A stretch of 64,000 nucleotides of DNA from assembly GCF_036250675.1 (NCBI RefSeq), contig NZ_CP109592.1:2170001-2234000 (forward strand), read 5' to 3'. A model generated the notes under the pieces. The model was not told where the DNA came from and searched no databases. It was given only the letters and a program-made list of their open reading frames with translations. This stretch comes from Streptomyces sp. NBC_01689. Its GTDB lineage: Bacteria > Actinomycetota > Actinomycetes > Streptomycetales > Streptomycetaceae. Numbering within the stretch: the first letter of the stretch is position 1; every line of letters begins with the position of its first letter. Shown here piece by piece: positions 8,021 through 15,790 of the stretch. The position numbers and the translations under genes were made by a program.

Positions 8021-9055
8021 TCAGCTGGAGTCCCGCTGCACGATCCGGGCTCCGAGCACCTCGTGCGTCTCGGGCGGCGCGCCGGGTTCGCGCACCGCGC
8101 GGTCGACGAGCTCCGCGAGGTCCCGGCCGGACGGCAGTTCGATGTGGACGGTGCTGAGCCGGGGCCGCAGCAGCCGTCCGAGCATCAGGTCGTCGGCGCC
8201 GATCACCGCCGTCTCCTCCGGGACGGCGACGCCCGCGTCCTGCAGCGCCCTCATCAGCAGCATGGCGTACTCGTCGTTGTAGGCGAACACACCGTCCAGG
8301 CCGAGGGCCCGCCAGCGGGCCGCGAGCCGGGCCGCGGCCTCCTCCTCGTAGGCGAGGGGTAACTCGGTCGTCGTGGCTCCGGTGCCGCGCAGGGCACGGC
8401 GGACGCCCGCGAGACGGGGCCGGGAGAAGATCTCCAGACCGGGCTCCTGGGGCACCACGACACCGACACGGCGCCGCCCGCGGGCCGCCAGATGGGTCCC
8501 CGCGCTGTGGCCGACCCGGTCGTGGTCCATGAGGAGCGCGTGCGCGCCCTCGACCCGCTCGGGACCCAGCGTGACCACGGCGCGGGCCCCGGAACGCTTG
8601 AGGACGGCCACCCCCTGCGGGCCGAGGCCGCTGCCGGGCACCAGCACGGCGACGGGCCGCAGCTCGGCCCAGGCGCGGGCGGCCTCGTCCCCGCGCAGAC
8701 CGACACTGCCGTACTGGACGACGGTGTACTCCAGACGGCCCAGCGCCCCCTGCAGTTCGTTGAAGAACTGGCTGTGGAGCGGGCCCACCGGCACGGTCGG
8801 GGCGGGCATCAGGACCATCCTGCTGTGGCCGGCGCGCAGACTGCGGGCCGCCGCGTGCGGGACGTACCCGAGGTCCCTGGCCGCCTCGTGGACACGGCGC
8901 CGGGTGGGTTCGCTGATCCGGACGGCGCTGGTGTTGTTCAGGACGTACGAGACGGTGGCCCGGGAGACGCCCGCCAGGCGGGCCACATCGGCGCTCGTCG
9001 GCACGGGGCGTTGTGCGGGCGACGTCGGGACGGGCTGGTTCGGTATCTGCACCAT
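8021..9055 (-). CDS. LacI family transcriptional regulator
   Basis: A 344-residue repressor. The N-terminal helix-turn-helix is at residues 19-45 (TSADVARLAGVSRATVSYVL), followed by the hinge helix region (RSLRAGHSRMV) and a periplasmic-binding-protein-like effector domain. The conserved VFAYNDEYAMLLMRAL and AVIGADD segments are seen in the C-terminal half. A start at ATG 9055 leaves AAGGA about 11 nt upstream; an in-frame start at 9067 is possible. It is divergent from the amidase gene across a 180-bp gap with an operator-like repeat, so that gene or itself is the likely target. The effector is unknown. Confidence 0.9.
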   Translation of the reverse strand: MVQIPNQPVPTSPAQRPVPTSADVARLAGVSRATVSYVLNNTSAVRISEPTRRRVHEAARDLGYVPHAAARSLRAGHSRMVLMPAPTVPVGPLHSQFFNELQGALGRLEYTVVQYGSVGLRGDEAARAWAELRPVAVLVPGSGLGPQGVAVLKRSGARAVVTLGPERVEGAHALLMDHDRVGHSAGTHLAARGRRRVGVVVPQEPGLEIFSRPRLAGVRRALRGTGATTTELPLAYEEEAAARLAARWRALGLDGVFAYNDEYAMLLMRALQDAGVAVPEETAVIGADDLMLGRLLRPRLSTVHIELPSGRDLAELVDRAVREPGAPPETHEVLGARIVQRDSS

Positions 9056-9181
9056 GACGCCCCGCATCCTTGCAGAAGCCCCGCGCGCCCCTCGGCGCCG
9101 GGGGAACACCCGGGCCCGCGTACCCCGGAACACCCGCTTGCAGGAGGGAACTTCCGCCCCTCGTGCGGGAGGCCCGTACGG

Positions 9182-9198
9182 ACGGTTACGGTTACCGT
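9182..9198. promoter_or_regulatory. Operator-like repeat between LacI regulator and amidase
   Basis: ACGGTTACGGTTACCGT contains a direct repeat of ACGGTTAC and an odd-centre palindrome ACGGT-T-ACCGT (9188-9198). Its place between divergent starts fits a site for the LacI protein. Not tested. Confidence 0.45.
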
Positions 9199-9235
9199 GC
9201 GGTGGACGATGTGCCCGCCTTCGGAGGTGTCCCGT

Positions 9236-10660
9236 ATGGCTGACGACCGTGCCGCAGGTCTGGCGGAGTGTGCCCGGGCCCTCGCCGCGGGCGAGGTGAG
9301 CTCGCGTGAACTGGTCGAGGGGGCGCTGGCCAGGATCGAGGCGACGCAGTCCTCGCTGAACGCCTTCCGGCTGGTCCGCGCCGAGGCCGCGCTCGCCGAG
9401 GCGGACGCGGCGGACCGCGAGCTCGCGGCGGGCCACCGGCGGCCGCTGCTCGGGGTGCCGGTGGCGGTGAAGGACGACATGGACGTGGCCGGGGAGCCGA
9501 CCGCGTTCGGCTGCCGGGGAGTCTTCCCGCCCGAGGCCCGGGACGGGGAGGCGGTACGCCGGCTGCGCGCGGCGGGGGCGATCGTCGTCGGCAAGACCAA
9601 CACCTGCGAACTCGGCCAGTGGCCGTTCACCGAGGGCCCGGCCTTCGGCGCCACCCGCAACCCCTGGCACCCCGGCCACACTCCCGGCGGGTCCTCCGGC
9701 GGGTCCGCGGCGGCGGTCGCGGCGGGTCTGGTCCCGGCGGCGCTGGGTTCGGACGGCGCGGGTTCCGTGCGCATCCCGGCCTCGTGGACCCATCTCATCG
9801 GGATCAAGCCGCAGCGCGGCCGGATCTCCACCTGGCCCCGCCCCGAGTCCTTCCAGGGCATCACGGTCAACGGCACCCTCGCCCGCTCGGTCGCGGACGC
9901 CGCGCTGCTCCTGGACGCGGCGAGCGGCAACCACGACGACGATCTGCACCGGCCGCCCGTGCTGCGGGTCTCCGACGCGGTGGGCCGCGAGCCGGGGCGG
10001 CTGCGGATCGCGCTGTCGCTGAAGCCGCCGTTCACCGCGGTGCCGGCGCGGCTCGACCCGGCCGTACGGGCGAAGGTGGTGGCGCTCGCGGAGCGGATCG
10101 CGGCACTCGGCCACACGGTGGAGGAGGCCGAGCCGCGCTACGGGCGGATCGGTCTCACGTTCGTCCCCCGCGCGACGGCGGGCATCGCCGAGCGGGTGCG
10201 CGACGCGCCCCACCCGCACCTCCTGGACCCGCGCACCCGTGAGGCCGCCCGACTCGGCCGGCTGCTCGGCGGCGCGCCGCTGCGGGTGGCACGGCGCGCC
10301 GAGGCGACCCTGCACCGCCGGATCGGCGCGCTCTTCGACACGTACGACGTGCTGCTCGCACCCACCACGGCCGCGCCCCCGCCGCGCGTCGGGTCGATGG
10401 CGAACCTGAGCGGGCTGGACACCGACCGGGCCATGATCGCCGCCTGCCCGTACGCCTGGCCGTGGAACATCCTGGGATGGCCGGGGGTGAACGTGCCCGC
10501 GGGGTTCGTGGGTGACGGGCTGCCAGTCGGTGCGCAACTCCTCGGCCCGGCGCACAGCGAGCCGTTGCTCGTCTCGCTCGCCGCGCGGCTGGAGGACGAC
10601 CAGCGCTGGCACGAACGGTGGCCGCCACGCGCGGCGGCGGCGGACTCCCCTGCCGTGTAG
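9236..10660 (+). CDS. Amidase (amidase signature family)
   Basis: A 474-residue amidase signature enzyme hydrolysing a C-N amide bond. The Ser-cisSer-Lys triad is visible: Lys in VAVKDDMD (about residue 77), cis-Ser in GGSSGGSAAAV, and nucleophilic Ser in GSDGAGSVRIPA. GGAGG precedes the ATG at 9236. It lacks partner subunits for GatCAB nearby, so a catabolic or detoxifying amidase is more likely than tRNA amidation. The divergent LacI regulator suggests substrate-controlled expression. The substrate cannot be inferred. Confidence 0.9.
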   Translation: MADDRAAGLAECARALAAGEVSSRELVEGALARIEATQSSLNAFRLVRAEAALAEADAADRELAAGHRRPLLGVPVAVKDDMDVAGEPTAFGCRGVFPPEARDGEAVRRLRAAGAIVVGKTNTCELGQWPFTEGPAFGATRNPWHPGHTPGGSSGGSAAAVAAGLVPAALGSDGAGSVRIPASWTHLIGIKPQRGRISTWPRPESFQGITVNGTLARSVADAALLLDAASGNHDDDLHRPPVLRVSDAVGREPGRLRIALSLKPPFTAVPARLDPAVRAKVVALAERIAALGHTVEEAEPRYGRIGLTFVPRATAGIAERVRDAPHPHLLDPRTREAARLGRLLGGAPLRVARRAEATLHRRIGALFDTYDVLLAPTTAAPPPRVGSMANLSGLDTDRAMIAACPYAWPWNILGWPGVNVPAGFVGDGLPVGAQLLGPAHSEPLLVSLAARLEDDQRWHERWPPRAAAADSPAV

Positions 10661-10686
10661 GGGACTTCACGCCGTACGCTGTGGCC

Positions 10687-10905
10687 ATGGGCGATGCGTC
10701 GATGGTCGGGTTGATGGGGCGCGTGACCGGCACGGTCGGGCCCGGACTCGTCGGCGAGGTGATCGTCCGCGTGCGGGGCGGCGCCGAGCACTTCCTCGCG
10801 TACCCCGCCGTCGCCCAGGAGCGGATCGAGCGCGGGACCGTGGTGATGGTCGTCGAGTACCTGGCGCCACGCACCGTCTATGTCTCGGCGGCGTACGACA
10901 GTTGA
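10687..10905 (+). CDS. Short NfeD-like OB-fold protein
   Basis: A 72-residue protein from ATG 10687. It has alternating beta-strand pattern (LMGRVTGTVGPGLVGEVIVRV, then GTVVMVVEYLAPRTVYVSA) that resembles the soluble OB-fold of NfeD proteins, without the protease or membrane parts. NfeD proteins are typically encoded next to SPFH/flotillin genes, and a flotillin gene starts 174 bp downstream on the same strand, which is the main support for the call. No clear ribosome site is seen. Confidence 0.65.
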   Translation: MGDASMVGLMGRVTGTVGPGLVGEVIVRVRGGAEHFLAYPAVAQERIERGTVVMVVEYLAPRTVYVSAAYDS

Positions 10906-11079
10906 CTCCGCGGGACAACCGCGCGGCACGGCCGGGGCTCGTCTGTGCGCGTTCCGTCCCAGGTGAGAGCGGTGTGCGTCAAGATTGCAACAAGGAATCG
11001 TCAGCGTCTTCACCCCGCTCCCGCACAGGAGCACACTCCCTTCGTTCGGTGCCGATAGGGCACCATCAAAAGGGGGCGT

Positions 11080-12567
11080 ATGCCGATGGTTGTCGGCGTC
11101 GTTGCGGGGGCTGCTGTCCTCGCGCTGATCTTCGTGGTCGTGGTCTTCAAGCTCATGTGGCGGGTGGCGGAGCCCAACGAGGCACTCATCATCTCCGGTT
11201 CGAAGCATCGGACCGAGGGCCTCGAGGAGGGTATGGGTTTCCGTATCGTCACGGGACGCGGCACGCTGGTGATACCGGGTGTGCAGGCGGTGCGGAAGAT
11301 CTCGCTGGACCTCAACGAGACCGAACTGCACGTGGACTGCGTGACCACCCAGGGAATCCCGCTGAAGGTGCGGGGCGTGGTCATCTTCAAGGTGGGCGAC
11401 GACTTCGTGTCGATCGCCAACGCGGGGCGGCGGTTCCTCGACCAGCAGAAGATGATGTCGGAGCGGGTGCACAACGTGTTCGCCGGTCATCTCCGTTCCA
11501 TCGTCGGCGGGTTGACCGTCGAGGACATGATCCGCGACCGGGAGAAGCTGACCGGTCAGACACGGGCCGCGTGCGGTACCGAGATGGAGAAACTGGGTCT
11601 GATCGTCGACTCGCTGCAGATCCACGAGATCGAGGACCCGACCGGTTACATCAAGAACCTCGCGATGCCGCACGCCGCCGCCGTGCAGCGGGACGCGCGC
11701 ATCGCGCAGGCGGAGGCGAACCGGCTCGCCACCGAGGCCGAACAGAAGGCGGCGGCCCGGATGTCGGAGGCGACCCGGGACAGCGAGATCCTGCAGGCCG
11801 GTTACCAGGCCGAGCGGGACAAGGCGGCGGCGAAGGCACGGCAGGCCGGACCGCTCGCCGACGCCGCGGCCCGGCAGGACGTCGTCGTACAGGAGACCCG
11901 GATCGCCGAGCTCGACGCCCTGCGCCGCGAGCAGCAGCTCCAGGCGGACGTCCGCAAGCCGGCGGACGCCCAGGCCTACGAGACCCGCGCGCGGGCCGAG
12001 GCGGAGCGCGACGCCCGGATCTCCGCCGCGCAGGCCAAGGCGAAGGAGACCGAACTCGCGGCCGCGGCCGAGGCGAACCGGGTGAAGACCGCCGCGAACG
12101 CCGAGGCCGAGGCGACCAAGGCGCGAGGGGCCGCGGCCGCCCTGGCGACCAAGGCGACCGGTGAGGCCGAGGCCGCCGCGGCCCAGGCCAAGGGACTCGC
12201 GAACGCCGAGGCGACCCGCGCGCAGGGTCTCGCCGAGGCGGAGGCCATCAAGGCCAGGGCCGCCGCCCTGGCCGAGAACCAGGAGGCCGTGGTCGCCCAG
12301 CAACTCGCCGAGAACTGGCCGGAGATCGTCCAGGCGGGCGCGAGCGCGTTCGGCAACGTCGACCACATGGTGCTGCTCAACGGCGCCGACGGCATGTCGG
12401 ACCTGTTCGCCAAGGCACTCACCATGGGCGGCACGGGCCTGGGTCTGGCCCGGCAGTTGCTCTCGTCGATGAACCAGGAAGGGGCCGCCGCCGGCAACGG
12501 CACCGCGGTCAACGGATTCGTGCCGCCGCGCGCGGAGAAGGTCCCGGTGGAGGGGGACGCCAAGTGA
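11080..12567 (+). CDS. Flotillin-like SPFH/band 7 domain protein
   Basis: A 495-residue membrane scaffold protein. Residues 3-24 form one N-terminal membrane helix, followed by the SPFH domain (about 30-200; EPNEALIISGSKH, VDCVTTQGIPLKVRGVV, ERVHNVFAGHLRSIVGGLTVEDM). A long Ala/Glu/Arg/Lys-rich coiled coil spans about 200-420 (repeated AEA, AQAKA, ANAEA). The family organises membrane microdomains. AAAAGGGGG lies just before the ATG at 11080, and a small hairpin (11048-11064) precedes it. The upstream mini-NfeD is its usual partner. A strong terminator follows. Confidence 0.92.
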   Translation: MPMVVGVVAGAAVLALIFVVVVFKLMWRVAEPNEALIISGSKHRTEGLEEGMGFRIVTGRGTLVIPGVQAVRKISLDLNETELHVDCVTTQGIPLKVRGVVIFKVGDDFVSIANAGRRFLDQQKMMSERVHNVFAGHLRSIVGGLTVEDMIRDREKLTGQTRAACGTEMEKLGLIVDSLQIHEIEDPTGYIKNLAMPHAAAVQRDARIAQAEANRLATEAEQKAAARMSEATRDSEILQAGYQAERDKAAAKARQAGPLADAAARQDVVVQETRIAELDALRREQQLQADVRKPADAQAYETRARAEAERDARISAAQAKAKETELAAAAEANRVKTAANAEAEATKARGAAAALATKATGEAEAAAAQAKGLANAEATRAQGLAEAEAIKARAAALAENQEAVVAQQLAENWPEIVQAGASAFGNVDHMVLLNGADGMSDLFAKALTMGGTGLGLARQLLSSMNQEGAAAGNGTAVNGFVPPRAEKVPVEGDAK

Positions 12568-12577
12568 CCCGCTGAGG

Positions 12578-12628
12578 CTTCGGGCGTACGGGACCGGCGT
12601 ACAGGAGCCGGCTCCCGTACGCCCGAAG
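12578..12628 (+). terminator. Hairpin terminator after flotillin gene
   Basis: A perfect 16-bp inverted repeat (12578-12593 and 12613-12628, arm CTTCGGGCGTACGGGA) whose intervening bases can extend the stem by five pairs (CCGGC with GCCGG). It begins 10 bp after the flotillin stop. Confidence 0.85.
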
Positions 12629-12760
12629 TGCCGTCCGCGCAGCTCTGCGTGGGGGTGCGGGACGTTACGAGGCGATACGGGACGGTGCGGGTTGCTCTCC
12701 GGACCCGTTGCGCGGGACCCGTCGGCGGGCCGGGTCCGCGGGCGTTCTACGGTGGCCCGT

Positions 12761-13216
12761 GTGAACGCCTTTTCCGATGAGACCGACGAACACGTCCCCG
12801 GCCGCCACGGCCCTTCGGCCACCACGGAGGCCGAGCCCCGTGAGGTGGGCCGGGTGCGGACGGAGTACTCGCCCGCACACGACGGCGACCCCGATCCCGG
12901 CGAGATCGTCTGGACCTGGGTCCCCTTCGAGGAGAACGACGGGCGGGGCAAGGACCGCCCGGTGCTCGTCGTCGCGCGCGAGGCGGCCGGCACCCTGCTC
13001 GCCGTCCAGTTGTCGAGCAAGCGGCACGACGGCGACCGCGAGTGGGTACCGATAGGCAGCGGTCCGTGGGACCGGACGGGCCGGGACTCGTGGGTGGCCG
13101 TGGACCGCGTGCTGCGGCTGCACGAGGACGGCATGCGGCGCGAGGCGTGCGCGCTGGACCGGATGCGCTTCAACCTCGTGGTGCACCGCCTGCGGGAGCG
13201 CTACGGCTGGAACTAG
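12761..13216 (+). CDS. PemK/MazF-like toxin-fold protein
   Basis: A 151-residue protein. The MazF/PemK-like fold starts near residue 48 (GEIVWTWVPFEE, then DRPVLVVARE, LAVQLSSK, WVAVDRVLRLHED), preceded by a polar extension of about 45 residues. MazF proteins are endoribonucleases, but actinobacterial long forms of this type are often found without an antitoxin, and none is seen here: the upstream 190 bp hold no small gene. GTG 12761 is preceded by TTCTACGGT, so a leaderless transcript is possible; GTG 12752 is an alternative. Its stop overlaps the convergent PARG stop by 3 bp. Confidence 0.75.
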   Translation: MNAFSDETDEHVPGRHGPSATTEAEPREVGRVRTEYSPAHDGDPDPGEIVWTWVPFEENDGRGKDRPVLVVAREAAGTLLAVQLSSKRHDGDREWVPIGSGPWDRTGRDSWVAVDRVLRLHEDGMRREACALDRMRFNLVVHRLRERYGWN

Positions 13217-14151
13217 GTCGTGGGGTCGGGCGCCCGGAGCAGGTCACTCACCCGATCGGGCGAGTCCGCCTCCGGATGCCCCTGCGCCACGGATGAGAAC
13301 GCACGCTCGAACGCCGTGCGTGTCACGGCGCCCGGAGTGCGGTCCAGGATCCCGAACACCACCTGGTCGAAGTACCCCTGGAAGCGGCCCCCGACCAGCA
13401 GGCCGCGGAAGGCTCCGGCGACCTGCGCCGGGTCGTTGCGGAAGACCCCGCAGCCCCAGGCGCCCAGGACCAGGCGCCGGTACCCCTGGGCCGCGGCGGT
13501 CTCCAGGACCCGCTCGGCCCGGACGGCGAGGGCGCCCGGCAGCTCGTCCGCGCGCTCGGGGGCCGTGCGGAGCACGACTCCGGCGTTCGGGGCCGCGGCG
13601 GTCAGGAAACCCGCGGTGTACGGCTCGTCCAGGAGCTCACCCCGGCCGTCCCGGATGACCGGCACGGCGGGCGAGTGGATGACCCGGTCGCTGTAGAAGG
13701 GGTCCGGGTGGGCGCGGTGGTGGTCGTAGAACTCACGGACCTCCAACAGGCAGGCGTAGAGCGCCGAGGCCCGGCACAGGTCCTCCTCCTGGGCCTGCGC
13801 GCCCCTCAGATAGCCCCCGCCGGGGTTTCGCGCGGAGGCGAAGTTCAGGACGGCCACCGGACCCCGCGGGCCCTGGGCGGATCCGTCCGCCCCCGCGGCC
13901 GTCAGCCGTCTCGCGGCCCCCGTGCTGCTCTCGCCGGTGACCTCGAACGACGTGCCCGCGAACCCCGCGGCCGGGGCGGCGGGACCACCGGCCGGTAACC
14001 CGATCGGCCCCGGTCCGAACATCCATGTGCCGGCCCGCGCGGCCTCGACCGCCGCGGCGATCGGCACCAGCCGCCCGCGCGGCCCGCGGTACGAACCCCC
14101 GGCCACGGCCTCCTCGGTCTGCCGTGCGATCGCGCGCAGGCGTGCGCTCAT
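13213..14151 (-). CDS. Bacterial poly(ADP-ribose) glycohydrolase (TIGR02452/DUF2263)
   Basis: A 312-residue macrodomain enzyme. The PARG catalytic signature GGG-x(6-8)-QEE is intact at residues 111-123 (GGGYLRGAQAQEE), preceded by VLNFASARNPGG and followed by SPAVPVIRD, RRLVLGAWGCGVF and VVFGILD, all typical of bacterial-type PARG. It removes ADP-ribose chains from proteins or nucleic acids. ATG 14151 fits the domain start. Convergent with the MazF-like gene (stops overlap in CTAG) and divergent from egtA across a palindrome-rich gap. Confidence 0.85.
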   Translation of the reverse strand: MSARLRAIARQTEEAVAGGSYRGPRGRLVPIAAAVEAARAGTWMFGPGPIGLPAGGPAAPAAGFAGTSFEVTGESSTGAARRLTAAGADGSAQGPRGPVAVLNFASARNPGGGYLRGAQAQEEDLCRASALYACLLEVREFYDHHRAHPDPFYSDRVIHSPAVPVIRDGRGELLDEPYTAGFLTAAAPNAGVVLRTAPERADELPGALAVRAERVLETAAAQGYRRLVLGAWGCGVFRNDPAQVAGAFRGLLVGGRFQGYFDQVVFGILDRTPGAVTRTAFERAFSSVAQGHPEADSPDRVSDLLRAPDPTT

Positions 14152-14260
14152 GGCGTCACCCCCGTACACGCCACGCGAACGCCCCGCGCGATCTCCCCCG
14201 TCGTGCCCATGAACGCATCGTGAGCGATGCTGGTCGTGCGGCGCAACAGAGTTTCGCTCC

Positions 14261-14344
14261 ACCGCGCGCGGTGATTCGGGTGCACCGCCGCGGCGGTGCA
14301 CCGGATCCCGGGCACGCCGATTTGCACCCTTGTGCGAATCGGCG
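14261..14344. promoter_or_regulatory. Three stacked palindromes between PARG and egtA
   Basis: ACCGCGCGCGGT (14261-14272) is a 12-bp palindrome. A perfect 24-bp palindrome follows at 14279-14302 (half GGTGCACCGCCG). Then a 13-bp stem with one G-T pair at 14315-14327/14332-14344 (arm CGCCGATTTGCAC, loop CCTT). They lie 88-171 bp upstream of egtA and in the leader of the divergent PARG gene, so they may be operators for either. Confidence 0.55.
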
Positions 14345-14431
14345 CGAGGGTCTTGGGTGGGACGAGCAATGCCGGTCCGGCACCACAGACGTCGGGCCGG
14401 CGGCATGGTGGAATCTCAGGAGGATCCCTAC

Positions 14432-15790
14432 ATGTCCGATTCGGTGAGTGACTGTACGGAGCGACGCTCCGCCGTCACCGAGGCCGAGGTGGAAGCGCTG
14501 GTCCGGGGCATATGCTTCAAGACCGGGCCGCCCCGCACCCTCGGTGTCGAAGTGGAATGGCTCGTCCACGAGCTGCGGCGGCCGCAGCTCCCGGCAACAT
14601 CCGAACAGCTCGAAGCGGCGTACGCCGCTCTGCGGACCCTGACCCTGCGTTCGGCGCTCACCGTCGAACCCGGCGGCCAGCTGGAGCTCAGCTCCGCACC
14701 CGCCGGCTCCCTGACGGAGTGCATCGGGTCCGTCTCGGCCGACCTTCACGCGGTGCGCGCGGTACTGCGCGAGTCCGGCCTCGGTCTCAGTGGCCACGGC
14801 CACGAACCCTGGAACCCCCCGAGCCGCTACCTCCGTGAGCCGCGCTACGAAGCCATGGAGCGCTGTCTGGACCGCACCGGCCCCGAGGGCCGGGCCATGA
14901 TGTGTTCGTCCGCCTCGGTCCAGGTGTGCCTGGACGCCGGGTACGAGGAGCCCGGCCCGCTCGGTCACGGGCGCCGCTGGTGGATGGCGAACCAGCTGGG
15001 CGCGGTGCTGGTGGCCGCGTTCGCGCACTCCCCGTTCGCCCGGGGCCGCGCCACGGGCTGGCGCTCCACGCGGCAGTCCCTGTGGACGGCCATGGACCCG
15101 GGGCGGTCCGCCGCGCCCGCGCTGGGCGGCGACCCGCGCGCCGCCTGGGCCCGGCACGTCCTGGACGCGCCGGTGATGTGCGTCCGGGCGGACGAGGGCC
15201 CCTGGGAGGTTCCCGAGGGCCTGACCTTCCGGGAGTGGACCCGGTCCGGCAACCCGCCGACCCGGGCGGATCTGGACTACCACCTCACGACCCTGTTCCC
15301 GCCGGTCCGCCCTCGCGGCCATCTGGAACTGCGCATGATCGACGCGCAGCCGGGCGAGGACGGGTGGATCGTGCCGTTGGCGGTGACGGCGGCCCTGTTC
15401 GACGACCCGGAGGCGGCGGAGATCGCCTACCGGACCGTCAAACCCCTCGCGGAGCGGGCGGGCGGACTGCCGGCTCCGTGCAATCCGCTGTGGATCGACG
15501 CCGCCCGGCACGGTCTGACCGATCCCGAACTGCGCGAGGCCGCCGTCACCTGCTTCGCGGCGGCCGCCGAGGCGCTGCCCCGCCTCGGCGCCGGCGCCGA
15601 GGTGCTGCAGGCCGTCGCGGAGTTCACGGACCGTTATGTGGCCCGCGGCCGCTGCCCCGCCGACGACCTGCTGAGCAGCTTCCACAGCCAATTCCACGGT
15701 CGGCTCCACGACCGGTCCCACGACCTGTCCGGCGGCCGGTCCGACGACCGCTCACCGGACCGGTCCCACGGGAAGGACATCCGCACATGA
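14432..15790 (+). CDS. egtA: Glutamate-cysteine ligase EgtA (ergothioneine biosynthesis)
   Basis: A 452-residue ligase making gamma-glutamylcysteine, the sulfur donor for ergothioneine. GCS2-type features include TLGVEVEWLVHEL (residues 31-43), GGQLELSSAP, HGHEPWNPPSRYL, MMCSSASVQVCLD and GHLELRMIDAQP. AGGAGG lies before the ATG at 14432. First gene of egtABCD; its stop overlaps the egtB start by 4 bp (ATGA), implying translational coupling. The C-terminus carries a short degenerate repeat (HDRSHDL, DDRSPDRSH) not needed for the fold. Confidence 0.95.
   Translation: MSDSVSDCTERRSAVTEAEVEALVRGICFKTGPPRTLGVEVEWLVHELRRPQLPATSEQLEAAYAALRTLTLRSALTVEPGGQLELSSAPAGSLTECIGSVSADLHAVRAVLRESGLGLSGHGHEPWNPPSRYLREPRYEAMERCLDRTGPEGRAMMCSSASVQVCLDAGYEEPGPLGHGRRWWMANQLGAVLVAAFAHSPFARGRATGWRSTRQSLWTAMDPGRSAAPALGGDPRAAWARHVLDAPVMCVRADEGPWEVPEGLTFREWTRSGNPPTRADLDYHLTTLFPPVRPRGHLELRMIDAQPGEDGWIVPLAVTAALFDDPEAAEIAYRTVKPLAERAGGLPAPCNPLWIDAARHGLTDPELREAAVTCFAAAAEALPRLGAGAEVLQAVAEFTDRYVARGRCPADDLLSSFHSQFHGRLHDRSHDLSGGRSDDRSPDRSHGKDIRT

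Noticed and set aside
12578..12628. Riboswitch or attenuator upstream of the MazF-like gene
   Set aside because: The long perfect stem begins 10 bp after the flotillin stop and is best explained as its terminator.
10138..13173. A minus-strand open frame of about 1000 codons opposite the amidase, flotillin and MazF-like genes
   Set aside because: The plus-strand genes carry clear domains, ribosome sites and a terminator; the minus frame shows only Arg/Gly/His low complexity.
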